Shown here: piece by piece, positions 16,823 to 25,861 of the stretch
Layout of the letters: every line of letters begins with the position of its first letter
How positions within the stretch are numbered: the stretch's first letter is position 1
Program-made: the position numbers and the translations under genes
Origin: CAZBYL01 sp964522805
GTDB taxonomy: Bacteria > Synergistota > Synergistia > Synergistales > Synergistaceae
Assembly (NCBI GenBank): GCA_964522805.1
Contig: CAZFWP010000003.1
Coordinates: 1 to 47,591, forward strand
Length of the DNA: 47,591 nucleotides
Direction: 5' to 3'
Notes under the pieces: model-generated
The model's input: only the letters and a program-made list of their open reading frames with translations
Told to the model about the DNA's origin: nothing
Databases searched by the model: none

Positions 16823-19607
16823 ATGCCAATAGCTCTTTGATCAATTTCTCTTTATCTATTGGTTTGGAGCAGTGGGCGTTAATCCCCGATTTAATTGACT
16901 CGGCGATGTCTTCGCGGAAGGCATTAGCCGAGAGAGCGATTATTTTTATTTTTGCGGCGTCATTTCTGTTTTTGATGGCGCGAATCTTTTTGGCTGCCTC
17001 GTGTCCGTTCATGACCGGCATACGGATGTCCATGAGAATGCCGTCAAAGTACCCTTCGGGATATTTTTCAAATAGTTCGTATGCTTCTTTACCGTTGAAG
17101 GCGCGGTAAACTTGCGCTCCCTCCGATTCCAATATTCTTGCTGTTATCATCATGTTGATGTCGTTGTCTTCGGCGATTATGTATTTTTGGCCGCAGAGCA
17201 GTGTCCTTTTACCTGTCTGCATCTCTGATTTCATCACAGGTGAGTCTTGCTGTACAAGAGGCAGTGATATCTCAAACCAGAATGAGCTGCCCTTTCCTAA
17301 AGTGCTTTCCACGTTAAGGCTGCTGCCCATCAGCTTAGTCAGGCTGCTGGAAATTGAAAGTCCCAGACCTGTGCCTAGTATCTGTTCAACGCCGTTTTCT
17401 CGTTCAAATGGTTTAAATATGTTACCGATAAAATTTTTGTTGATGCCTATGCCGGTATCTGTTACTTTAAATCTCACAGTTTGAGTGGTGTCTTCGGCAG
17501 AGAGCAGTTCTGCTAAAAGGGAGACGTTTCCTCCTTCAACATTATATTTTATGGCGTTGGAGAGCAAGTTGATGATTATCTGTTTAAGCCTCAGCTCATC
17601 GCCGCAGACATTGACTGCTATTCTTTTGTCAAAACTGACGGAGAATGTGAGGTTCTTATGTTGGGAATATAAGGTATAAACGGTCTTTAGCTCGCTCACC
17701 ATCTTTTGAAGGTCAAAAGGTTTCAGTGATAGGTTCAGTTTATTCTCCGCAATCTGTGACATGTCCAGAACATCGTTGACCAGGCTGAGCAGATGTTTTG
17801 AGGATGTATCTATTTTTTCTGAACATTGGCGCACCAGTTCCCGCTCACCGCTGTTTTCCGAGATGATGGCGTTTAGCCCGATAATCGCTCCTAGCGGAGT
17901 TCTTATCTCGTGCGACATACTGGAGAGAAAGCGGCTCTTGGCTTCGTCAGCTTTCTTCAACTCGCCGTTTTTTCGATAAATTAGCTTATTAATGTAAAGC
18001 AGGGCAAAGACAGAGATGATAACAGAGATAGCGATCATGGCGATAATTATTGCCGTTATTGGTTTTAGGTAGATTATATCTAAGATGCTGTATTTAGTAT
18101 TGGCTTTGGAATGTTTAAAGACAGCGGAGTCTATCTCTTCACACGGCACGGTGTTAAGGGCTTTGTTAATGATTGATAGCAGCATCTGGCTGTCGGTTTT
18201 GGAGACGCCGATTGCGTATGACTGTTCCGTGCTGTATAGAGGAAATGATCGCAGTGATTTATACTTGGGCCTGCTAAGAAGCTCCGTAGCTTGGTGCACA
18301 TCGGCGAAGGTCGCGTCTGCTCTGCCGTCCAAGACCAAGTTCAAACACTCGGTTATTGTGGGGAAGTAGAGGAATTTCGCTCCGCTGTAATTTTTATGCA
18401 AATCTTTGCTGTAGTGGTAGCCTTCGGGCAAGGCAATGGTTTTCGCATCGCTGGCATCGTCGGCGCGCGATATTATCACGTCATAGAATGATGTATAAGG
18501 AATGGAAAGCCAGTGTTTTACCTTAATGTCGCCGCGTTCAAAGGTTCTGTTTACGCAGGAAAGCACATCGATTTCTCCTGAATTGAGTTTTTTCAGCGAG
18601 TCAAGAAAGCTGCTGCTTGCCACTGGTTTGAGTTCTAAACCCAATCTGGTGCAAAGAAGCTCTAGCAGTTCAACAGAAGCGCCTTTGTATGTCTTTGCTG
18701 CACTGTCGTAGTATTCAAACGGGGCGTAATCCTTGTCATATGCGGTTTTCAGGATTTTTTTTGCGGCTATGTAATCCTTTTCCGCCTTTGTCAGCTGTGG
18801 GGAGGGCATTATCTGCGGCTTGTAGTATTTGCGCTGTAGTTTGAGGTTGTAGCTGTTGTCAGCATCGTTTATGTACATCATTGCCTTGTTTATCTCATGA
18901 ATCAATTGCCGGTTGTCGCGGCGGACGGCAAAGTAGAACGGGACGTTTGCCAGCTTGGCGATTATCTTCATGTTGGGCGGAGTGTGGAAGCTGGAAAAGA
19001 CGGCCGCATCGACAGCACCGCTTGTGATGGCTGTTATCAGCATTTTTTTGTTTTTATACTCGCGGAGTCGGTAAGAAAATCCACATGATTTTGCATATTG
19101 GCTGATGACGCTCGGTTGAGTTAAGTTTTTTACAATGCCTATTTTCATGCCGTTAAAGTTTTTGAAATCAGCATAACCGTATTTGTCGTTACCTGACAAA
19201 ATGAACATCGAAAGCGGCGTCTCTCCCGACGGGAGTGTGGAGAGGATAAATTTTTCTTCAATGTTTTCCGCCTTTTCCATGCGGTTCAGAAGGTCAATTT
19301 CACCATTTAGCAGTCGCCTTTTACAATCTTCCCAGTTACCCGGTATGAATTCATATTTAATGTTTAGGTACTGTGATATTTCGCATAGGTATTCATAATT
19401 GTAGCCGCTGTGGTGTCCATGCTCATCTGTCTCGTGGAATCCGCTCTGGACCATATAGCCGATGCGCAGTTTACGGACAGGACTGTCTGCGCAAGCGGCG
19501 TACGAGGGGAGCAAAAACAGCGCTATTGTCAGTAAAAACGATAATAACTTAAATAACGCTATTTTTCTGCGCGATCTTGTGATGTTACCGATTAAGATTT
19601 TCCACAT
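16821..19607 (-). CDS. BvgS-like hybrid sensor histidine kinase with two periplasmic solute-binding domains
   Basis: The 928-residue inner-membrane kinase has, in order: a signal/anchor segment (residues 1-42), a first bacterial solute-binding family 3 domain (about 45-270, starting RKLRIGYMVQSGF) and a second (about 285-510, ILKTAYDKDYAPFEY). A membrane helix follows at about 520-545. The kinase core has SMSHEIRTPLGAIIG with phospho-acceptor His566, LKQIIINLLSNAIKYN (N box), DTGIGI (G1) and GTGLGLSI (G2). A C-terminal receiver carries ILMDIRMPVMNG with acceptor Asp860 and the ALSANAF/CSKPID motifs. No Hpt domain is present, so the relay needs an external phosphotransfer protein or the receiver acts in feedback. 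The solute-binding domains suggest amino-acid-like ligands. A GGGAGGA site supports the start. The partner regulator is not adjacent; the upstream gene on the same strand is a carbamoylase. Confidence 0.93.
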   Translation of the reverse strand: MWKILIGNITRSRRKIALFKLLSFLLTIALFLLPSYAACADSPVRKLRIGYMVQSGFHETDEHGHHSGYNYEYLCEISQYLNIKYEFIPGNWEDCKRRLLNGEIDLLNRMEKAENIEEKFILSTLPSGETPLSMFILSGNDKYGYADFKNFNGMKIGIVKNLTQPSVISQYAKSCGFSYRLREYKNKKMLITAITSGAVDAAVFSSFHTPPNMKIIAKLANVPFYFAVRRDNRQLIHEINKAMMYINDADNSYNLKLQRKYYKPQIMPSPQLTKAEKDYIAAKKILKTAYDKDYAPFEYYDSAAKTYKGASVELLELLCTRLGLELKPVASSSFLDSLKKLNSGEIDVLSCVNRTFERGDIKVKHWLSIPYTSFYDVIISRADDASDAKTIALPEGYHYSKDLHKNYSGAKFLYFPTITECLNLVLDGRADATFADVHQATELLSRPKYKSLRSFPLYSTEQSYAIGVSKTDSQMLLSIINKALNTVPCEEIDSAVFKHSKANTKYSILDIIYLKPITAIIIAMIAISVIISVFALLYINKLIYRKNGELKKADEAKSRFLSSMSHEIRTPLGAIIGLNAIISENSGERELVRQCSEKIDTSSKHLLSLVNDVLDMSQIAENKLNLSLKPFDLQKMVSELKTVYTLYSQHKNLTFSVSFDKRIAVNVCGDELRLKQIIINLLSNAIKYNVEGGNVSLLAELLSAEDTTQTVRFKVTDTGIGINKNFIGNIFKPFERENGVEQILGTGLGLSISSSLTKLMGSSLNVESTLGKGSSFWFEISLPLVQQDSPVMKSEMQTGKRTLLCGQKYIIAEDNDINMMITARILESEGAQVYRAFNGKEAYELFEKYPEGYFDGILMDIRMPVMNGHEAAKKIRAIKNRNDAAKIKIIALSANAFREDIAESIKSGINAHCSKPIDKEKLIKELLA

Positions 19608-19731
19608 AGAGGTGTCCTCCCAAAACGACCTGTATCCATCGAATATTTAATATTCTTGACAGACAAAGAGGGGCAAAACCAAACGATAACTATACTGTAT
19701 GAAATTAATATCTATCCTGATAAATTAATGA

Positions 19732-19768
19732 CGCCGAGGTTGTTAGATTTATTGAATGAGCCTCGGCG
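19732..19768 (-). terminator. Possible terminator between amidase and hybrid kinase genes
   Basis: An 8-base perfect GC-rich stem (cgccgagg at 19732-19739 with 19761-19768), plus a G-T pair, around a 19- to 21-base loop, directly after the amidase stop. The tail on the minus strand is only A/T-rich (CATTAATTTATC), so termination is uncertain. Confidence 0.45.
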
Positions 19769-19774
19769 CGCAGT

Positions 19775-21007
19775 CTATTCTGAAAGAGCTGCCACGGATT
19801 GGAAGAGCACATCACAGCCGTTAGCGATGTCAAGGAAATCAGTCCACTCTTCGGGGCAGTGGCTGAGTCCCTTTGCAGAGGGGACAAAAATCATTGCGCT
19901 GGGGCACATGGGGCAGATAAACTGCGCGTCATGACTGGCGCCGCTGTACATGCGTTTTGTGGAAAGGCCCAACTCCTGCGCTTTTGACTCCACCAATGAG
20001 ACCATTGTGTGGTCAAATTTCACTGGGGCGACAGAGGCTAGACGCTTGTATGTGCAGGTCAGCCCTCTTTTCTCGGCTGTCTGTTCAAAAAGGATTTCCA
20101 ATGCGCAGCGTCCACGTTCGAGAATGTCGCTGTCGGGCTGGCGGAAGTCAACAGTGAAGATGCACTTGCCCGGTACGATGTTGATGACGTCCGGTTCTGT
20201 CCTTATACGGCCGACGGTTACTACGCTGGCATGCCCAAGTTTGTTTATCAGAGCTTCCGCCGCTACGGCTGTTTCCGCGGCAGCCATCAGCGTGTCTTTG
20301 CGAAGCTCCATCGGTGTGGAGCCGGCGTGGTTCGCTTCGCCGCAGTACTCAACCTGCCACCAGGTAAGTCCCTGTATCCCTTCAACAATTCCGATGTCCA
20401 GCCCTTCAGCATCGAGCTTTGGCCCCTGCTCAATGTGTAATTCAAAATAGTTGCCCACGGGAACGCTCTCGCAGCCGCAGTAACCTATGCGTTTTAATTC
20501 CGCCTCCGCCGTTAAGCCCTTGTCGTCGGTGACGGCGTAGAGCTTGTCAAGCGGCATCACCCCTGCGTAATAGATGCTGCCCATCATGTCAAGCTGGAAA
20601 CGTGCGCCCTCTTCATTGGTAAAAGCTGTAACTACCAGAGGGCGTTTGGTGGTGATGTTGTTATCGTTAAGGGTGCGGATTACTTCCAGTGCTCCCAAGA
20701 CACCGTAAACTCCGTCAAACATTCCCGCATTGCGTACAGAATCGATGTGAGAGCCCATCATTATCGGCAGAGCGTCGGTGTCTGAACCTGCCCTGACACC
20801 AAAAATGTTGCCGATAGCGTCTATTTTTACTTCAAGACCTGCCTCGCGCATCCACTTACAGAGCAAGTCGCGCCCGGCTTTATCTTCATCTGTAAGTGCT
20901 AGCCGCGACCTTTTGCCGCTGCCTTTGTCCAGTCCAACCTGCCCCATTGTTCTGATGGATTCTTCAAGCCGTGTCGCATTTATCCGAATTGCTGAATAGT
21001 CACCCAA
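19775..21007 (-). CDS. Zn-dependent hydantoinase/carbamoylase family amidase (M20)
   Basis: This cytoplasmic M20-type amidase belongs to the group of N-carbamoyl-L-amino acid hydrolase, allantoate amidohydrolase and beta-ureidopropionase. It has 410 residues, as expected. Family motifs are MGSHIDSVRNAGMFDGVYGV (His and bridging Asp), TAFTNEEGARF (Glu pair), ELHIEQGPKLD (ligand His), the dimerisation-domain NHAGSTPMELRKDTL, and GASHDAQF near the C-terminus. The start is a TTG at 21007, with AAAGG upstream; the family N-terminus (INATRLEESI) begins right after, and the first in-frame ATG would delete it. It is a single gene 129 bases from the EAL gene. It would release free amino acids from N-carbamoyl or ureido compounds; the exact substrate cannot be chosen. 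Confidence 0.9.
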   Translation of the reverse strand: MGDYSAIRINATRLEESIRTMGQVGLDKGSGKRSRLALTDEDKAGRDLLCKWMREAGLEVKIDAIGNIFGVRAGSDTDALPIMMGSHIDSVRNAGMFDGVYGVLGALEVIRTLNDNNITTKRPLVVTAFTNEEGARFQLDMMGSIYYAGVMPLDKLYAVTDDKGLTAEAELKRIGYCGCESVPVGNYFELHIEQGPKLDAEGLDIGIVEGIQGLTWWQVEYCGEANHAGSTPMELRKDTLMAAAETAVAAEALINKLGHASVVTVGRIRTEPDVINIVPGKCIFTVDFRQPDSDILERGRCALEILFEQTAEKRGLTCTYKRLASVAPVKFDHTMVSLVESKAQELGLSTKRMYSGASHDAQFICPMCPSAMIFVPSAKGLSHCPEEWTDFLDIANGCDVLFQSVAALSE

Positions 21008-21148
21008 AATAATCCAACCTTTCGCACCTATATATTTTGATTTGTCTCTTATACCAGTATTCTAATTCTTTTAAATCAATGATGCTATGTATTTTAAGCA
21101 TAAAAGGCAAGGAATCGGGCTCAACTTCAATAAGGGCGTAAAGGTGCT

Positions 21149-23371
21149 TTATTCCACATGGTGGAATTTTATAAAGTCGTTGAGCTCATCTAGCGGCAGA
21201 GGCTTGGAAAAAAAGAACCCTTGTCCATACGGACAGCCGTTGTTACGCATGATATCGTTTTGCGTTTGTGTCTCTATTCCTTCACAGATAGCCTTTATTC
21301 CTAATGCGCAGCAGAGATTAAGTATACTTTGTACGACGGGTAGTTCCTTCTCGTGGGTAATGTTATCTCTAATAAAGCTTTTGTCTATTTTCAGGAAATC
21401 AACAGGGAAGTCACGTAGCATACTTAATGATGAGTAACCGCAGCCGAAGTCATCTATCGCCACAGAGAAACCGGCACAGCGCAGTTTTTCTATAACGGTG
21501 ATACTATCCTGCCAATTTCTTGTCAGCGAAGTTTCAGTCATTTCTATTTCAATGTAGGCTGCAGAAACATTGTACTTCTTTATAATAGATGTAAGTACTT
21601 CAGCAAAGTTCTGGTTTAAAAGGTGGCGCCAAGAGAAGTTCACAGCAATGGAGAGAGGCGTGATACCTGAAGCCAGCCAATCTCTGATTGTTTTGCATGA
21701 CTGCTCAAACATGTAGAAATCAATGTTGCAGACGAAGCCGTTTTTCTCAAAAAAGGGAATGAATGTGTCCGGCATCAATAGGCCGGCTGTCGGGTGATTC
21801 CAGCGTACAAGGGCTTCGGCGCCGACAATATCTTTGCTGTTTAAGTCATATTTTGGCTGAAAATATGGGACAAACTCGTTATTTGCTAACGCATTCCACA
21901 TATCTTTCTCGAAGATAACTTCGTTCTCCCTTTGCATAGAGAGGTTTCTAAAGTATGGATCTGATTTTGAATAGCAACAGCAACTGTTTTTGCCCCTATC
22001 TTTGGCGCAGGAAAGAGCCAAGTCCGCTTCCGTAAGCATCTTATTTAAATCCGGGAAAGCTCCGTCTCTTGCGGTGTCTAGGCAAACGCCGCCTATGTTA
22101 GAGCCTATATAGGTATCTGTGGTGCAAGTTCCCAATCCTTTGATATTAAAAATTTTTATTGCCAGAGAGATCTTTTTAGCGAGGTCAAAGCAATCTTTTT
22201 CTTCAAAATTTAAAAGTGCCACGACAAACTCCTGTCCTCCTAGCCTTGCTGTCATTGCTGAGTCTTGCGGGACAATGCTGCCTATGAGGGCTGCGAAGCG
22301 TTGGAGCACCATATCGCCGGTCATTCTGCCGAAGGTGTTGTTGATAAGTTTAAATCTGTAAATGTCGATAATAAGAATACATATTTGGGCAGTGCTGCCG
22401 GCTGCGGCGCGGTGGACAAACTGTTCGAAAGAGGCTCTGTTTGGCAGCTTGGTGAGGTAATCAACAGAGCTCATCTCGCGGAGCTCTTTATTCGTCGCCT
22501 GCAGGCGGCCATAGAGTTCGTTAAAAGTTTCTGCGAAGTGCCGCATTTCGGAGGAGCCTTGGGGAATCAGCCGCAGCGAGTCGTTTGAAGGCATCAAGCT
22601 GAGTACCTGTGTGTAATGGCGGAATGGTCTGTTAACCATTAGATAGTACCCAACTACCATTAATAACAGCTGGAGAAGGATTAGTATGCAAAGCATCATG
22701 GTCTTCAAAACCGCACGTCTTGTATCCAACGCTGCGGCGGACGCTTCGATGTTTTTCCTCAAATTGACACTGCGCCGCAGCAGCTCGATGTTATTGTTGA
22801 TTCTTTGCTTGGAGACTGAATATTCATAGCCGAAAATGTACTCTGCCGCACGTTTAACCTTATCGTGGGAAGAGAGCTTTTTTTCATCTTTAGGAAGCGA
22901 GTATGCCGCGACTCTGTGCGGCATCTTGGACTCCGGCATAGAGGTGCTTTCTGCCACGAGTCTCATTGCGTGGATTTCTAAATTGACAAGGCTGTCAGAT
23001 TCTTTTTTGGCTTTATTGGCAAAAAAACACTCATTATCAGTGATGTTGTTGTCTGTTAATACATTGATTGCCTTTTCTCTGTTGCGTCCATCTTCTATTT
23101 CCTTCCAGTAGTTTAAAAGGTACTGACTTTTTTGTGTAACAACGTAGTACCAGAGCTGGGAGGTCAGGTAATCGGAGGTGTCGGTCAGGCGCTGTATTTG
23201 GACAGCGCACTGTCTCTGGTTTTCCCGCAGCAGCCGTTCTTTTTCATGAGTGGAGGTAATGTAGCGGAGAGAAAACGCCAGGGCAAATGCGGATACTAGC
23301 GCTATCAACAAGAGCGTACCTGTTAGGCTGTGTATGCTGAATATAGCTTTTTTTAATAATTTGCTATCCAT
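21149..23371 (-). CDS. Membrane GGDEF-EAL protein with degenerate GGDEF (GGQEF) and intact EAL
   Basis: The product (about 740 residues) has an N-terminal membrane helix, a periplasmic region of about 200 residues, a second helix (LLQLLLMVVGYYLMVN), a HAMP-like linker, then GGDEF and EAL domains. The GGDEF active-site motif reads ARLGGQEF (22226-22240, near residue 378), with Gln in place of the metal-binding acidic residue, and the upstream motif is DIYRFKLINNTFG, where IND is usual. The diguanylate cyclase is therefore probably inactive. The EAL half keeps GAEALVRWN, VNFSW, EIEMTET, DDFGCGYSS, LKIDKSF, CEGIET and YGQGFFFSKP, so cyclic-di-GMP phosphodiesterase activity is likely. The ATG at 23371 has AAAAGGGA upstream; an ATG 6 codons earlier is possible. 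No cyclic-di-GMP receptor lies nearby. Confidence 0.92.
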   Translation of the reverse strand: MDSKLLKKAIFSIHSLTGTLLLIALVSAFALAFSLRYITSTHEKERLLRENQRQCAVQIQRLTDTSDYLTSQLWYYVVTQKSQYLLNYWKEIEDGRNREKAINVLTDNNITDNECFFANKAKKESDSLVNLEIHAMRLVAESTSMPESKMPHRVAAYSLPKDEKKLSSHDKVKRAAEYIFGYEYSVSKQRINNNIELLRRSVNLRKNIEASAAALDTRRAVLKTMMLCILILLQLLLMVVGYYLMVNRPFRHYTQVLSLMPSNDSLRLIPQGSSEMRHFAETFNELYGRLQATNKELREMSSVDYLTKLPNRASFEQFVHRAAAGSTAQICILIIDIYRFKLINNTFGRMTGDMVLQRFAALIGSIVPQDSAMTARLGGQEFVVALLNFEEKDCFDLAKKISLAIKIFNIKGLGTCTTDTYIGSNIGGVCLDTARDGAFPDLNKMLTEADLALSCAKDRGKNSCCCYSKSDPYFRNLSMQRENEVIFEKDMWNALANNEFVPYFQPKYDLNSKDIVGAEALVRWNHPTAGLLMPDTFIPFFEKNGFVCNIDFYMFEQSCKTIRDWLASGITPLSIAVNFSWRHLLNQNFAEVLTSIIKKYNVSAAYIEIEMTETSLTRNWQDSITVIEKLRCAGFSVAIDDFGCGYSSLSMLRDFPVDFLKIDKSFIRDNITHEKELPVVQSILNLCCALGIKAICEGIETQTQNDIMRNNGCPYGQGFFFSKPLPLDELNDFIKFHHVE

Positions 23372-23389
23372 CTTTTCCCTTTTCACCAT

Positions 23390-23883
23390 CTTTGATCAAG
23401 AGATTTGAAACATATCACTCAAGAAAGCGCGGTCTTTTAACGGTATAAATCAATTTTTTAAATTTTGTCCGCATAAAAAGGATTTATTTTTTTGCTTTGC
23501 AAAATTATCATCATCGTGTTAATAAATATGCAATTGGTAAAATACTACGTGCGCGCACAATGAGAATTATATCTCATAATTACGTACCCTGTTGTGATAA
23601 ATTTTAGTCTTGATTAATTTTATTGCGATTGTTTTTCACTATATTTGCATACAAAGCAGCGGTCGGCAGTTAAGGGAACTCTGCCGACCGCTGCTTTAAT
23701 CAAAAATATTGTCATGTTGCCAATGTCATGCTGATCTTCAAGTTTCTGCTCCCCGGATGCAGTTTCATTTGGCGGTTGAGCGGCCAAATGGCACATAAGC
23801 TTGCGGTCGCAGCTGTGGTTACACACAAGAAAATTTCAATAAACCACAGAAAAGATACCTGTTTTTTATGAAAATAATAGGTG
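23390..23883. other. Long intergenic region between the EAL gene and oadB, with two hairpins
   Basis: About 490 bases without a convincing gene. The EAL-proximal half is A/T-rich and presumably holds its promoter. The oadB-proximal half contains a perfect 17-base hairpin (23653-23697) and an 8-base hairpin (catttggc at 23766-23773 with 23783-23790). A short minus-strand reading frame through the hairpins (23620-23826) lacks a ribosome site and is not called. Confidence 0.6.
23653..23697. repeat. Perfect 17-base inverted repeat downstream of oadB
   Basis: Arms at 23653-23669 (aaagcagcggtcggcag) and 23681-23697 with an 11-base loop, 187 bases past the oadB stop. The short T-run at the arm ends (three T) is less than a usual terminator, but the stem is very stable. 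It may terminate or protect the oad transcript. Confidence 0.7.
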
Positions 23884-25008
23884 CTACTTTGTAAGCAGTG
23901 TCAGCATCGCTCCTGCAGCGACGGCGGTGCCGATGACTCCGGCGACGTTCGGTCCCATGGCGTGCATGAGGATATAAGAGCCGGGGAATTCTTTCTGTAC
24001 TACTTTCTGGCAGACACGGGCTGCCATCGGAACAGCGGAAACTCCAGCTGCGCCGATTATTGGGTTAATACGGCCTTTTGTGAAAACTTTCATCACCTGT
24101 CCGAAAATAACGCCTCCGGCAGTGCTGAAGATGAAGGCTACTAAGCCCAGAACAATAATTTTAATTGTCTCAACGCGGAGGAAGGTGTCAGCCATCATCG
24201 TTGCGCCAACGGATATTCCCAAGAAAATAGTGGTGGCGTTGAGTACTTCGTTCTGTGCCGCCTGGCTTAGGCGCTCGGTGCAGCCGCATTCACGGAGCAA
24301 GTTTCCGAACATCAGCATACCGATAAGGGGTACTGCGGGGGGGAGGATCAGTCCGCAGGCGATAGTGGAAATGATCGGGAAGAGAACTCTCTCTGTGCGT
24401 GAAACGGGGCGCAGCTGTTCCATTCTTATTGAGCGGTCTGCTTTTGTGGTAAAGAGTTTTATAACAGGGGGCTGAATGAGAGGCACCAAAGACATGTAAC
24501 TATATGCAGCTACAGCGACTGCGGGGAGAATGTCTTTTGCTAGTTTTGCACAGAGATAGATTGCAGTGGGGCCGTCAGCTCCGCCGATAATGCCTATACC
24601 TGCCGCCTGCTGAATGGTAAATCCCATCATCATTGCACCGATAACAGCTACAAATACACCGAGCTGAGCTGCGGCGCCCAAGAGGAATGTAATGGGGTTG
24701 GCGAGCAGGGGACCAAAGTCGGTCAGTGCGCCAATGCCCATAAAGATAATAATAGGATAGAGTTCATGGTCAATGCCGAATTTTACAAAATATAAAAATC
24801 CGCCCTCGTCTACAATACCGGAAAGAGGAAGGTTTACCAAAAGGCAGCCGAAAGCGATCGGTAGGAGAAGAAGCGGTTCAAAGTCCTTCGCAATAGCAAG
24901 ATAGAGAAGGATAAACGATACCAGAAGCATGGTTAAGTTGCCCGAAGAGAGGGCGATAAAACCGGACTGTTCAATTACTCCTTTAAGTGCCGCGATATAA
25001 AGATCCAT
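23884..25008 (-). CDS. oadB: Sodium-translocating decarboxylase beta subunit
   Basis: This is the membrane subunit of the Na+-transporting carboxylic acid decarboxylase family (oxaloacetate OadB, methylmalonyl-CoA MmdB, glutaconyl-CoA GcdB). It couples decarboxylation of the biotin-bound carboxyl group to Na+ export. The 374-residue length and about 9-11 membrane segments fit. The key motif GIIGGADGPTAIYL contains the aspartate shown in the family to bind Na+. Other conserved blocks are FMGIGALTDFGPLLANP and the C-terminal FPGSYILMHAMGPNVAGVIG. It directly follows the oadG-like gene with no gap. The alpha carboxyltransferase and biotin carrier subunits are not in the window, so which acid it serves is open. 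Its biotin need links it to the biotin operon. Confidence 0.95.
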   Translation of the reverse strand: MDLYIAALKGVIEQSGFIALSSGNLTMLLVSFILLYLAIAKDFEPLLLLPIAFGCLLVNLPLSGIVDEGGFLYFVKFGIDHELYPIIIFMGIGALTDFGPLLANPITFLLGAAAQLGVFVAVIGAMMMGFTIQQAAGIGIIGGADGPTAIYLCAKLAKDILPAVAVAAYSYMSLVPLIQPPVIKLFTTKADRSIRMEQLRPVSRTERVLFPIISTIACGLILPPAVPLIGMLMFGNLLRECGCTERLSQAAQNEVLNATTIFLGISVGATMMADTFLRVETIKIIVLGLVAFIFSTAGGVIFGQVMKVFTKGRINPIIGAAGVSAVPMAARVCQKVVQKEFPGSYILMHAMGPNVAGVIGTAVAAGAMLTLLTK

Positions 25009-25191
25009 TTACCTTGCCTCCCCAGCTGTTTTCTTTGTTCTGTCCGCTGCTTCAGCGAACATGTGCGTTGCCTGCATTACCAGCATCAGACCGATTATTA
25101 CCAGAAAAACGATGCTCATTGCGATCATTGACATTACGAGAGCGCCAAGAGGACCTGAAAAAGAAGAACTCATAGACAATTCCATAGGCAC
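25009..25191 (-). CDS. OadG-like gamma subunit of Na+-pumping decarboxylase
   Basis: A 60-residue protein with one hydrophobic helix (ALVMSMIAMSIVFLVIIGLMLVM) near the N-terminus and a charged tail, matching the single-span OadG/MmdD-type gamma subunits that hold the alpha and beta subunits together. Its stop codon abuts the oadB ATG, which supports the assignment. The start is a GTG at 25191, 7 bases after AAAGGA; an ATG two codons later is the alternative. It lacks an obvious proline/alanine-rich linker seen in some gamma subunits. Confidence 0.82.
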   Translation of the reverse strand: MPMELSMSSSFSGPLGALVMSMIAMSIVFLVIIGLMLVMQATHMFAEAADRTKKTAGEAR

Positions 25192-25362
25192 AACGCCGTC
25201 CTTTCTTTATGTAGAAAAGAATTAAAACTTATCCCCGCACCGGAGGTAAAACGGGCATAGGGAATTGTTTTCATTTGTGATTATTGACTGCGGACAGCAG
25301 ATCAAGAACCAAATATTATGGTCGGAATAAAGTGTGTGGGCGGTACTGTAGGTGAATGGAAG

Positions 25363-25815
25363 TTATTCGCGTCTGTGTGTTGTTTTTATGCAGATGCCCG
25401 ATGAATAAGTGTGTGCCCCGTTATCGGAAGAGCCCATGGATGCAGAGTCCATGGAGGGCTCGGAGAAGACAAGCACCGACGCGCTGTCGCTGGTGAGAGA
25501 ACGCGAGGATTTGTTGTACCTGTCTCTTTGCGTGACGATACCGGCCTGAACGCCATTTGGTGAAATGACTTCAAGCGCGTATGGAGAGCTCATACCATCA
25601 GCATAGGGGGAATTTTCAGCGCCGTGTCCAATGACAGGATTCATGGTGTCTTCATTGCAGCCGTTTTCGCAGACACTGCCGAAGACGTGGGATGCAAGCA
25701 AGTCGGGACCAAAGAAGCCGGAAGCACAAGCAGAAGTGACTGTCATCATAATTACCGCGATGACAATAGCTGCGCGCATGAGACTATTGGCTGTGAAAAT
25801 CTTTGCTCTCGACAT
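25363..25815 (-). CDS. Small secreted protein of unknown function
   Basis: The frame encodes 150 residues from an ATG at 25815 that has GAGAGGA upstream; an in-frame ATG ten codons earlier lacks a ribosome site. The N-terminus is a signal peptide (MSRAKIFTANSLMRAAIVIA...ACAS), followed by a low-complexity, Ser/Gly/Asp-rich mature part with CENGC near residue 50 and no recognised domain. It lies between the 53-residue membrane protein and the oadG-like gene, all on the minus strand, 171 bases before oadG. It may be exported with a disulfide. The coding call rests on the signal peptide and ribosome site, so it is moderate. Confidence 0.55.
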   Translation of the reverse strand: MSRAKIFTANSLMRAAIVIAVIMMTVTSACASGFFGPDLLASHVFGSVCENGCNEDTMNPVIGHGAENSPYADGMSSPYALEVISPNGVQAGIVTQRDRYNKSSRSLTSDSASVLVFSEPSMDSASMGSSDNGAHTYSSGICIKTTHRRE

Positions 25816-25861
25816 GAAACCAAATCCTCTCGGGTAAAACATCAACGCTTAAAGATATCCG

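Noticed and set aside
23620..23826. Minus-strand reading frame with several Cys and His residues
   Set aside because: It starts at a GTG without a ribosome site and runs through two perfect hairpins, so it looks like a chance frame in structured noncoding DNA.
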